A DNA stretch of 60,801 bases from Suillus spraguei. Taxonomy: Eukaryota; Basidiomycota; Agaricomycetes; Boletales; Suillaceae. The position numbers and the translations under genes are program-made. Positions 24,388 through 35,683 of the stretch are shown piece by piece. The notes under the pieces are model-generated. The model did no database searches and was not told the DNA's origin. It was given only the letters and a program-made list of their open reading frames with translations. How positions within the stretch are numbered: position 1 is the stretch's first letter; each line of letters starts with the position of its first letter. The stretch lies in contig JABCPU010000395.1 of assembly GCA_016800925.1 (NCBI GenBank), positions 1 through 60,801 of the forward strand, written 5' to 3'.

Positions 24388-24865
24388 TGTTACAGTCGTA
24401 CGTGCCCCTATTCATTTTCTCTTTGTATCCTCTACTTGTATATTACATAACGTGACTTTGACTCATATGCTCAACGCATCTGTACTATAGTTGCCTTCCT
24501 TCTTTGGATACGCACTTACGTTCTCATGTCTCTCTTGGTCTGTGCGCACATATTGACCTATTTAAGCACATTGTATTACGCTTGTATACTTTACTTTAAT
24601 CTTACTGGGTTTTACCTGGAATCTCCTTCGCTAAAGATCTCCAATCTTTAGTCGTCTTGAATCATCTCTAAGTCTAAGCACTCCTTAGCCTTAGTCTCTG
24701 TTCTTGTAGAACCTCTTAGACTTGTCTTCGAGGCTGAACCCTTGATAGTACTCGGAACACGTTCCTTGTACTTTCACCTTGTCCTCTTCTGGACATTGTA
24801 GAACTTCCCAGCAGACCGCCTGTGTCTTTTCACTGTCGCTGGTGACGCCACCCCAGTTTATAACA
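24388..24865. mobile_element. solo LTR (478 bp) in Helitron A
   Basis: The element runs TGTTACAG...TTATAACA (TG...CA) and is flanked by the 5-bp duplication CTCCA at 24383-24387 and 24866-24870. Copy B has a single uninterrupted site there. It interrupts the last codons of the helicase. No internal coding region is present, so I call it a solo LTR. Confidence 0.8.
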
Positions 24866-25245
24866 CTCCATATCATCTCTATCTCTAAGTCCTCTCAGCA
24901 CCTCTGTATACATCACATTGGTCATCTTTGACCCTTCTTCATGCTCCGAAAAGATGGCACGCACTCTCTCTGGGTGAGTGCAGCGAGACAAAGCCACATA
25001 CAGTTGTCCATGACTGAACATGGGAGTCTGCAAATCCAGCCCAACCCACTTCACACTTTGACCTTGAGCCTTGTTGATTGTCATAGGAACACAAGATGAA
25101 TGGGGAATTGGTGATGCTTGAAAGGGATAGGGTTGTCTTCAGATGTGGCATCCAGCGTCATGCGGGGGATTAGGACAGTGTTCTGATCGTCTTGATGAGC
25201 TTCATCAACTCCATCTCTAAGAATACGACACCTGAGGACACGCAT

Positions 25246-26778
25246 TGACATGCACCAAACTGGTCTGGTGCATGGCTGACTAAACACTACTGCAGCTGAC
25301 AAATAGTACCAGGACTATAATAGCTTAGTGTTCCTCTATTCAGAAATCAATCCATGATGCAGAATCAAAAGTTTCTTTTTGCTCATAAAAGTTTGCTTAT
25401 TATTTCTAATTTATTTTTCATGGGAGTGTTTATGTATGTTTGGCTACAGAAACTACTTCATAAGATTCCCACAGATGTCAGGTGACCCCAGCAAAATAAT
25501 TACATAGAGTCACCCTGCAGAAAAACTCATGAAACACATTATGATTCACTCGCATCACCTCTATGCATCTACAAAAAGTGCAATTTATGCTTCAAATATT
25601 ACATAATTGATATTCCTCCTAGGATAGCCACTAATAGTCACCTGATCTCAAATTTATGCATAGCCATTGATATCCCACATGACTTTTTCTCACACCCTTG
25701 AGCATATTACAAATCAACTATGTATTCAAAATAGGGTAGGTCAGCACCCCTACAAAATGTGGGAAAACAGTAGCATAGCCATTCATTTTGTCTATATAAT
25801 ACCCACCTTTTTGTCAATAAGAGGGAGAGATTTTCTCCCCCTCAGAAATATAACTGAAAGTGAAGTGTGACCAGCTCTATCAGTACACTGTCAAGAACAT
25901 TGTCAACAACAGTAAGATTGGAAGTCTACTCTGTGAGATAGCACTACCTTGAGCTCACTGGTCTGACAACCAGCAAGACAACAAATCTTTTTTCTTTGAC
26001 AAATTCATTCTAGTTTCTTTCATCATCTTCCTCTCTGTTTTTCTTTCTCTGTTGTCTGTTTCCTTGCTTCTGTTTCTTTTGAATCTTTCTCTTTTCTTCT
26101 TTTTCTTTGATTACTGGTCTCTCTCTCTCTTTCAAAGTTTGTTGGTGCTAAGTGTCCTTGTGTTTCTATATTTGTGTTGTCTCTTTAGTCCATCTAAGGC
26201 CAGAGTAGCTTAGTGGGAGAGACTTTAGAGGTTGACAGTGACACTTGATCTCGCACATCTGAGTAGCGATACTGAGTTAAGGTCTTCACTGACTGATAGA
26301 CTCTAGTTATTGAAAGGGGACTTGGTATTGAAATCCAAGGACGTCCATTCCTGTTATCTGCTTAATACTCATAGTGAGTTCCTTGGCAGCAGGTTCAATA
26401 GTAAGCTAGAAGATCTCTGAAGTAGTGACTAGTCTTGACCAGGGATTCTACCTGCTTGTCTGAGAAGGTGATTGTTGTAACTTCCCACAAATTGCAGTAG
26501 CACAATTGTTGCAAAACACCTGCATTCCATTGGAGAGAGTATTTGGCCAGTTACTTCTGTGTTTTTCTTTGAAGTTTAGTTGTTTCGAGAATCTTTGTCA
26601 TTATCCAAGAGTTTGCTGATCTCACAGAAGTGACTCATTTGCTGACTGTAGCCTGGGGAACATAAACAGCCACCCACGTACAACCACGTTATCAGTCATT
26701 GGTATTTGTCTGAATCACTGACGTGGAGATATTTGGTTTTATAGGTCTTTATCTATAGATCATCTATCTAAGAAGACA
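25246..26778. mobile_element. LTR-like insertion (about 1.53 kb) in Helitron A
   Basis: It is absent from copy B at the corresponding helicase position. It begins TGACATGCACC and ends AAGACA, consistent with TG...CA. The flanks CGCAT and GTGT may be a decayed duplication of the CGCGT seen in copy B. The interior has a TATA-like CTATATAATA near 25791 and a pyrimidine-rich tract around 25990-26130. Boundaries may be off by a few bases. Confidence 0.6.
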
Positions 26779-27260
26779 GTGTGGTCCAAGACAGGAGGAT
26801 CATCCTAGTTCCATTATAGAGGCCATTGGTGGGGTCCAAGTTGTGCAATAACATGAGAGGAACACCCACTTTGAGTTCCAATTTGTGCAAAGGGAACCCT
26901 GATGGCATGAGAGTATGAAGGTACTCTGGTGGGATGTAGTCGTAGTCCTTCTCAGTGATTGAGTCTGCCCTGGTGAAGACCGCTTTATCTCCAGGGAATG
27001 ATTCAAGAATGTTGGCATTGATTTTGTCCACATCAGTGTTCTTTGCGGAGAGGATGGTACATTCCAGGAAGAAGGAATCATTTACAGGAGGATGCCCAGG
27101 GAGCAGAATAGGAGAGTATAGGGCATTGATGAGAGAGTGGATATCATTGTCAGGGCAGTGCATATGAATCGGAAGGGCAACCATTCCATCTGCATGTGTG
27201 CCCTTCCCAGTTCCAATCTCAAGAAGCCACTTTGCAAATTCATCAGAGGTGGGGTCTTGG

Positions 27261-28680
27261 TGTCATATACTGTACATTCAGGTCTGATCCATGGACATCT
27301 GGACACCCAATCAACATCCATCCATATCTAATCCATATCCATATCCGACTCAGTCCATCCATCCGATCTGATCCACTCATCCGATCCATGTCCATATCCG
27401 ATCCATGCTCATATCCGAAACTATTCCCGCGCACCTGCGCGTTACTCCTTTTAGGTTAATACCTGTGTCCGGCTTTCGGTTATCTCTGCACTCTGGCTTT
27501 CGGTTATCTTGACTTCCGTCTTGATAAGATATTTCGTACAAGTCTTATTTCCGAGTTCATAGCCTTGTGTTCCGCAATGCCTCAAACATAGCCTCGGACT
27601 ATCCTTACTTGCCTTCCGGCATGCTACCTACAGTATATAAACTTGTAGTACAACTCCTGCAGACCTCAGTCTGATTCATTGTTCCTACTTCTGTATATTC
27701 CTTTCATTACTCTGTATCCTGTTATCATGTCTATATAACTCTATCTCCGTTCTTGCACTTGGGCTCCGGCCCTTGTAAGCTTCCGACTCAGGCCTATGGG
27801 ATCACTCCCTAGGCCGGAGCTTTGATCCTATGTCATATAATCTTTTTGGACTTTGTCCATCTCCGTCTATCATCTGTTTCACCTCCGACTCTACCTTTGG
27901 TAGTCTTATACTGTCTGTTTCTATTCCGGACCTTGTCTGGAGTAGTCTATACTATCTCTACACCATATCCGGACCTACTCCTCTCTAGTAGCCAACACTC
28001 CCTCTAAGATCCGCAGAGCTATGCTCATCCGATCATCTGATCATCCGCTCCTCCGCTCCTCCGCTCCTCCGCTCCTCCGCTCCTCCGCTCCTCCGCTCCT
28101 CCGCTCCTCCGCTCCTCCGATCATCCAATCATCCGATCATCCACTCCTCCGCTCCTCCGATCATCCGATCATCCGCTCCTCCGCTCCTCCACTCCTCCGA
28201 TCATCTGATCATCCGCTCCTCCGCTCCTCCGAGCTCCGGACCTTCGGACCCCTAGTCCTTCGGATCCATCCTATCCTATCCTCTGACATCTATGGATCAT
28301 TTTTCCCTCCGGAGCTCTGCTCCTATCCTGCCCTGGACTTTGTCCAGCGGTCCATCCTTCATCCGTTCTACTTGGAGCTTGTTCCAGTAGTGTTACCATT
28401 ACTCCCTACCTTCCGGAAATAGTTCCAGCGCATTCCCGCACTCATCCGGAAGTCCATCGGAGCTCTGTCGAGCTATCCTGCCTTAGAGTTCGTCCGGACC
28501 CTCCATCCAGACTTCACCAGAACTCTCCCTTGGACTTCATCCGAAATTAAGGGCACATACTCAGGTAAGGGGCACAGCGTATGAGCTGAGGCCAAGCCCC
28601 TTTGACTTTACAACCCTCCGGTACAACCCCATGTAAGACCAGGACTTCTTACTAATCTCCGGTTTTGCATGGTCGTAACA
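27261..28680. mobile_element. solo LTR (1,420 bp) in Helitron A
   Basis: The element runs TGTCATATACTG...GGTCGTAACA, flanked by the 5-bp duplication CTTGG at 27256-27260 and 28681-28685. Copy B shows the uninterrupted site. It contains a TATA box (CAGTATATAA, 27631-27640) and a minisatellite. A diverged relative starts at 48819. Confidence 0.85.
28028..28235. repeat. CTCCTCCG / ATCATCCG minisatellite
   Basis: About 200 bp of tandem 8-bp units, mostly CTCCTCCG interspersed with ATCATCCG and near variants, inside the 1,420-bp solo LTR. The open frame through it (28021-28422) encodes a simple repeat and is not a gene. Confidence 0.85.
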
Positions 28681-31600
28681 CTTGGCCAAGCCGCATATTT
28701 GTCTTTAGGTGGAAGATGCGAAGCCTTGGCCAGATGTGAGATCTGCAAAATGTAGCGCCCACTATCTGCTCCCTGGATCCATGAGGCACCACCAGCAGGG
28801 TCTGTCTGAAGTCTCCTCCAAAGAGCATCGTCATTCCTCCAAAATCAGCATCAACGTTCAGAAGGTCGCGCAATGAGCGTCAAGGCATTCCAGATGTGAC
28901 GTGTAGCATAGGAATTTCATCGTAGATGATGAGGGAGGTGGCCTTGAGAAGCTCATGCACGACATCTCCTTTCTTGATGTTGCAGGAGCTGTCCTCATTG
29001 ACGGGAATTGGAATTTTGAATCAAGAATGAGCCGTGCGTCCACCTGGCAGGAGGAGAGAAGCGATTCCAGAGGAAGCCATGCATAGGACAATCTTGCCTT
29101 CAGCATGGAGCTTTGAAGCAATGAGCTTGCAGAGATACGTCTTTCCACATCCACCTGCACTGTGGACAAAGTATGAATGTCCAGGTCTTTGTTCATTACG
29201 TTGCATGGCATCATCGACCACTGCATCAAAGACTGTCCTCTGCTCTTGATTCAGAGAAAGCACTCCTGGGTTCACCATCTGCTGGAGCTCCTCCTGGTTA
29301 TATTGGAGCTGCTCGGCAATGAGCTGATTTCCCTGCATGGCCTCCCATCTTGCTGCCATTTGAGGTACAGGCATCTGAGGGATCGCTTGCAAAGACTTTC
29401 CATTTTTGCAGAGCATGCCATCAATGAGATAGAGACCATAGTCATGAACCTCTTCATCTGTAGGGTGGGGATGCTGAATGGGACGTGATAGGTGGTGGCG
29501 CAGATCATCGCAGAGATTTCCTTGAAGTGGTTCCAAAGATCACTGGGGTCTGTAGGGTTGCAGTGTATGAGGATGATGGCAAAGAGGTTACGCATGCCAT
29601 GTCCAGTGCTCATATGAGAGGGTCCTGCAAGCACTGGATCCATTCATTATCATCCTCAAGCAGACCCCTGCGCTGACATGCCTCCTTGAAAGTGTCGCAT
29701 AAAACACTGTCAACTGTCCAAAGGTTCTCATAGGAGGTGGCCCCTTGAAGACATGGTAAGTTTTATTGATAAAAATTGACATCAGGACCATACCTTTTAC
29801 TACAGTCAAAAGCAATCTCAGGTAGAAGTGCTCTCTGGAGCCGGGTGCAGCAGAGTACATCCTTCCAATCGCTATTCCGTGTTGGCGTATCTTCCATGCG
29901 GTCTTGTTCCATATGAATCTTGAGGGGAAGTCCTGGTAGAGGTGGTCGTGGGCTCCAGCAGCCACAAGACATTATTGGAGTTAGCCTTGAACCATCCAGT
30001 GAGGCAAGTCTCCTTGGTTGCTGCGCGCTCAAGAACATCCTGTGCATTATCCTCAGGATCATAAAACACCATGTGTTCATCTGGGAGGTGGACGGCAAGC
30101 GATAGACAGAGGGCCATTCAAGGTGCATTCCAAACTCAAAGATGTGCCATGCGCCTCAGTGGAGCTGATGTATCTAGAGTCAAGATAGGTTTTGACCTCA
30201 TTCACCGGTCCTGTCATCTCCAATGTGGCACGGTCATTTCCCTTGTAGATGTATTTGTGGATGTATTTGACGACTTGATAGAAGCACAGACATCGAGATT
30301 GATGTGGCAGTTGAATTCTACCAGCAGTTGCGGGGGTGGGGAACGACATCTTTGTTGGTGAAGTGTCATCATTTTTTTGGATGGTGCGACCATTGTCTGG
30401 CCTGGCATACTCTGGATAGCCGTCCTCCTTCATCAATGTCTGGGGAGTGAAAGACTTTGGATAACGCTTCTTGCACTTTCCATTCTCCAAGCAACGCTGT
30501 GTAGTGCAGGGGCCATGGAGCATGTATTTTTGTACGGCTCATAGAGTTGTGAATGGACATTTCTGTCAGGGATTTGGGCGGAGATGAAGGAGTCGATCTG
30601 TTCCACAGTGCGAATCTTGTGATCTGAATCCAGGAAGATGAGAAGGTGCATGTGAGGCAGGCCACGCTTCTGATATTCAATGGTGTACACCAATCCTGCA
30701 ACCTTGCCTAGTAGCCATCGCGAACCTTCTTCAAGAGAGCCTTCTGCTTCTGGTAAAATATGCGAGCAACCAAGTCTGGATGGTCCACAGCACTCTGACC
30801 TACATAAGAAAACTCGTCAGGATCATGTCATAATAATGCATCAAATATGTCTCTTTACCTGGAAGGAGATTCTCAGTAATCTCAGGCCAGCTTCCATTGG
30901 CAGTCATTGTCAGGAAAAGATCGGGCTTCTTGCAGGTACGGCAGATGGCCAGGGAGTCCTGCAGCAGCTGCTGCATATACCGAGGGCTTCCATTATGAGA
31001 GGAGGGAAGGATTATGGAACGACCTGTCTCAGCTAAATTGCCCACTCCATCATTGAAAACATTATCTGTCAGCCCTCAGTAGCAGTCAGCCCTGAGCTTC
31101 TTCTGATTGTTTCTTATCCAGTTGAGTCTGCTCTGCTCGATTGATGCCCAAGCATCAACCACATACTGCTGGAACAGCCTTCCACCATGAAAGATGTTAT
31201 TGTAATTCAGGCGAGGGGGGCGGGGATGAAGTCGAAAGGTGTAATACAGCAGCTGAGTCACTTTTTTTGCATGTGCACACCCACCCACAGGAATGATCAT
31301 ATCAATGTAGAGGTCCCAGCCATCCTCTCCCTTAGGAAAGAGAGCGACATAATGAAGACAGGTGTATGCATGGCTAAGTTGACTTATGCGCTGAAGTGGA
31401 CGCCTTGATAATATATGATAATGTCGCGTACATGAGCACCTCCTCGGATCCATCTCCAGGAAGAATTCCAGCAATATCATTGGCAGTGGGAAGATTATAT
31501 CTTCGACCATCTGTGCCTGGCTGGAAATGAATAAGCATAGAAAGGTCTGTCTGCTCCTCTGGAGGCTTCTCTTGCATGACTTGATATGTTGCTTATACAC

Positions 31601-33799
31601 AGCGGCATATGGGTGGTTGCGATGCAACATATCATGCAGATCTCTGAGAATCCGAGGATTGAGGCCTTCATTTCCAGGGCGGGGTGGTAGGTGTTAGGCG
31701 TATGAAGGCTGGACACCTTCTGGAGGCAAAAGACTGCCCATGAGATGGTGAAGAGAACCATGAATACAAAAAGCATTTGGGCCAGATCCTTGAAGAGCAC
31801 AATCCTCGATATTGACACCAACAGAGGTAAATGCAAGAGCACTATTGTACTGGAAATTTTGGACACAAATTTCTGTCCGCATAGGCCCCTCTAGCTCAGG
31901 TGGCCATGCTGGAAATGGGGGAAGGCTGACTTGGCCCTGCAAGCAGCACATACCAAAGCGAGGATTTTGTAAAGAGGAGTTGGATAGTCTTTTGCATGCA
32001 AAGTGAAGTGCATGACATTTGGGGCACTCTACGTTAAGAGGACCAAGAGTGTGATGGTTTATCGGTTCCGTATATGCTCGGGCTCCATCAGGAACAGGAA
32101 TGACCTGATTGATATGCTAGTCATCCTCTGCTTCACGCTCTTGGCATTGTTCTTCTTGCTGGGTTCTTCTTCTCTCCTCATCTTCTGCATGTTGCCGTTC
32201 AGATAATGGATCGTTATATTCATGTAGTGCCTCCTCAAGATGCTCCTGCGCTCATGAACTCTCTGCTCCTCACGGTTGTGACATGCTTCTTCTTGTTGGC
32301 TTGCTCGTAGACGATCCTGATCCTGCCTATCGTGCTGCTCCTGTTCCTGCTGCTGCTGTTCCAGAGCATGCTGACTCTGTATATTGACCTGCCCAGCTTT
32401 TTGCTGCTGCATTTGCTGCTAATTTGCTGTTGCATCTGCTGCTGTTGGCTGAACTTGCTGCTGCTGTTGGTGAAGAGCCTCCTCAGCCTCTCTGTTGATG
32501 ATTCTCTCAGCCTCTCTATTGATCCTCCTGGCTTCTTGCTGGCACAATTGCCATTGGATCTGCTGTCTTCAAAATGCCTCCTGTGCTGGTACATTATTTC
32601 TGGGTGGCATAGGATTAGGCATGTGGGGATCATCAAAGTTCTGAGGGCCTTGGTGCTGTCGATTCATCAATTCAGCTTCTTGCGGCTGTTCACGGCGAGC
32701 ATTCTCAGCATGTCTAGCAATTATCTCAGCTATTTGCTGCTGATCAAAGCATGGTTTTTGTTTCCCTGTGCAGCTTGCTGCTGCATCAAGTGAAAGGCTG
32801 CCAGATCATTTTGGGCCTGTCTACGGAGACGCTCAGCTTCTTGCTGCTGCAACTGATGCTGAATCTGCTGCTGCTGGTGAAGAAATTCATTCTGTGCTTG
32901 TCTTTCAAGCAAGTCATTTCTAATGCGCTCTGCCTCAAGCTGCTGCCGAAACTAACATTGAACTGGTCATGATTATCAGGTTCAGGTGGTGCAGGTACAG
33001 GTTGTACAGGATATGCAAAGTATTGGAGGGGATTATCAAAGTTGTGAGGACCAACTGCACCCTCATAATGAATAGGACCATACACAGGAGGCACAGGAGG
33101 TGCGGGTTGAATAGGCTGAACAGGTTCGTTAGGAATATGAGGTATATGCGGAGGCTGTTCTGTGCCATGAGCTTGCTTGCTGTGTCTTTCTGTCTGTCTG
33201 CTGTCGACAAACATTATGCTGATACGTCTGTTGTTGTGAGCAGCATTTGTCTGGTCATTCAAATGTGCATTATAATCAACAGGAGGATGATGAGCATGCA
33301 ACACATGTTCGATTGGATTTCGAGGCAAGCCAGGATATTGCGCAACTGGCAGCAGTTGATGTGCAAAGTAAGGAGGCTGCATAACAGGCGCAGCTGGCAT
33401 GAAATTTGGCTGTACAGGAGCAGCGGGTCTGTTCTGATTGGTATGGATAGCATGACGATGATTGCGCCTGCTAGGGGAAGTCATCTGAAGTCGATCAAGT
33501 CTTTCCAGTTCGCACTGTGATCGACGATCGTGTTCTGGGGTGGTCTGTTCTATATTTCTAAATGGTGATGTGCAAACATTAGCATCATGTACCAATACAT
33601 ATCAGCAGCAACTCACTGAACAGGTATATTTTGTTCCATTTTATCGTTCAAATTGGTTGTTTATAGCAAGATTTGAGTTTTCTGAACTCATCCATAAGTC
33701 AATTCCTATCATCATCAATAACAAACAAAACCCACAAAAAGTGTATATTGCACTCTGTTACAACTTGGCTGCAGGGGAAGGCAATGTAATTCAAGAATT

Positions 33800-34000
33800 C
33801 TAGTCAAAAGCAGCAGCCAAATTGTGTGAAAATTTGTGTCACCAAATTGTGTAATCAAAATGTGTTATGATTTGTGTCACTCAATGCAAGCAAATTGGTG
33901 TAATCAAAATGTGTTGTGATTTGTGTCACCAAATGCAACCAAAATTGTGTAATGATTTGTGTAACAAAATGCAAGCAAATTGTGTAACCCAATGCATGAC
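33800..34000. repeat. ACACAAATCAYAACACATTTTGA-type tandem repeats, Helitron A 5' leader
   Basis: Imperfect units containing GTGTAATCAAAATGTGTT and TTTGTGTCAC, fewer than in copy B (51490-51770). They lie between the Helitron 5' end and the RepHel start. Confidence 0.65.
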
Positions 34001-34342
34001 AAACTTTCCATTATTGCTTTTGCTATTCTTGATGCTCACTCCCCCATGGTAGGAAAGTGCGTTGTTTGTCCGTATTGTGCCCGGAGCGCAGCAGGCGTGC
34101 GGATTACTGTCCACTATATCACGTTTGGCAGGTGTTTCGAAATTTTTGGACTCCGTAGAATTTTAGCTGTCAAAATTTCTGAAATCGGACATTTTTTCAC
34201 GCGATCACGCAAGTTTTCTCTATGGAATTGTCTAGTGAGCTAACCGAAACGCATGTGAGCATAAGCGAAAACCACATGGCCCTATGCAAAAGCCACGCGA
34301 GCTAGCGACAACTTTCACACCTGTTCTCCCTTTCTTCTTAGA

Positions 34343-34787
34343 TTCTTAGATTGAAGCACATTGGATCCATGACTTGTTGATCCCCCCTGGCATTTCTGGG
34401 ATGCATAAATAAATGTCCTTATCATCCATATGCATGCTTGCCTGATGTTGTCATTGGCAGTAGAAAATTGATCTTCACAATTCATTCTGAAGTGATGGGG
34501 CCTAGTGAGTGCTAGACCGAGTAACGTTCTGCAATGCCTGGGGCCAAGTTTCCAGTGCGTGTATATCTATCGTGTGCTTCCTTTATCCTAATTATATGTC
34601 TAGTGTTGCAAGGCAAAAGCTCTGAGTTCCAGTTGTCAAACAGCATATCCATGTCACCCGCACGTACACTCTCCACCTCTGTCTTCTGAGCTAGATGTCA
34701 AATGGTAATAAGAGATTATGATGATGGGGTGACCAGCAACAAAGCAGCAATAAAATGTTTATTTGAGGTTTGTGGAAATTACAGTAC
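34343..34787. other. spacer between Helitron A and the 0.9-kb repeat
   Basis: Host-side flank of the Helitron 5' end. Nothing was recognised here. Confidence 0.4.
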
Positions 34788-35683
34788 TTAGGTCTTGTCT
34801 CCCTAATGCCCCAAGACCTGTCTCACTCGCAAATTGATGCCACTTATTCTGATCGATCATTCAAATCTAATGCGGTCTCAGATCTACTAACGACGACTCT
34901 TCAACGGTTTGAAGGCTAACTTACCACGAGGTCTTTGATCGCATTTCAGGGAAAATTTTGGAGGTTCTCCTACGGAAATTTCCTTGGGTGATGCAATTTT
35001 CTATCGAAGAACCTTCAAAATTGAAACTCTTGTTATACATCATACATCTGCTACGGGATGATTTTTCATGTACAAGAAAGTTGCAAGGCAGTACTTTTGG
35101 TGTCGGTATGGCCTTCTTTTTCTCACTTCATTTCACTGATACATTTCCAAAGTTATATTGGATTCTTTTTTTGTTCGCTGGGGGATGATACATGGCTCAT
35201 ACTTTTCCGATGCCTTCTGTCAGGAACAAAGCCGCTAGACCCATTACGAGCGCACTGTTTCTCTGTCCAGAGAGCACTTACCTTCATAGCATTGCGGCAG
35301 GGGAAAATGGTATTGATTATGTGGCCGGCGGATGCAACACACTTCCGAAAGATGCGTCCAGTGAAGACATCTGCCTTCGACGAATCGCCCTCAAGCTCTC
35401 AGGTCCTCTTGGCAATCAACACTGTCCCAGAACCCTCAACAAGCAGGTTAAGCATGCTTTGGCCAACATGGCAGCGTCGATGATCTCGACATGAGCATAC
35501 AACTTGGTTGTAAACCATGTTTCTGTGCCTCGAGGGACATGCTGACTGTGGTGGCTACTAGTTGAGCAACTTGGCCTTCTCACTTGAACACCACAAGGCA
35601 AAGCTAATGACCTCAATGAGGTTGCTGTTATGTGGGCCAAGCGCGGGGTGCTGCACATGAGCAAGAAGGATGTGTTTGCCATA
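34788..35683 (+). repeat. 0.9-kb dispersed repeat, copy 2 (CpG-decayed)
   Basis: Inverted copy of 8757-9656, with matching coding-like frames (MEVLLRKFPWVMQFSIEEPS at 34958). Many CpG positions of copy 1 are CpA or TpG here. The repeat ends at the mariner insertion, whose left end lies at 35684. Sequence beyond the mariner does not continue the repeat. Confidence 0.7.

Larger units (their letters stand above)
24866..33639 (-). pseudogene. RepHel replication initiator/helicase, Helitron copy A (broken)
   Basis: Colinear with the copy B gene, starting at the equivalent ATG (33639). Recognisable blocks are a Q-rich N-terminus (32000-33600), Helitron-like N domain (31076-31950), Rep block with the HxH motif (30433-30701) and paired tyrosines in KYIHKYIYKG (near 30270), and Pif1-type helicase. 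The helicase Walker A GGCGKT (near 29140) and C-terminal [16 protein letters not shown] blocks (near 25050) are visible. Three insertions and multiple one-base losses break the frame, for example near 30275 and 30330. It cannot make a full protein as written. Relative to B, it retains the correct base count at several places where B has lost one, so the two copies complement each other for consensus building. Confidence 0.85.
23989..34342 (-). mobile_element. Helitron copy A (minus strand), carrying three LTR-type insertions
   Basis: The 5' end is at 34342 (TCTAAGAAGAAAGG on the minus strand, preceded by host A). The 3' end is at 23989 (GGTGGAC, followed by host T), with hairpin GTGCC-TTC-GGCAC 13 bases from the end. 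It is colinear with copy B. Three insertions absent from B interrupt it: 24388-24865, about 25246-26778, and 27261-28680. Without them it is about 6.9 kb. Insertion between A and T without target duplication is the Helitron hallmark. The coding region is riddled with frameshifts, and many CpG sites seen in B are TpG or CpA here. Confidence 0.9.

Noticed and set aside
26206..26400. tRNA-like / Pol III promoter-like stretch (TAGCTTAGTGGGAGAG plus a later GGTTCAATAG)
   Set aside because: The A-box-like motif is good, but the B-box-like motif lies about 180 bases away and no cloverleaf forms; the stretch is inside an LTR-like insertion.
28021..28422. 133-residue open frame of Leu/Arg/Ser/Pro repeats
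   Set aside because: It is a translation of the CTCCTCCG minisatellite in the solo LTR, with no evidence of coding.
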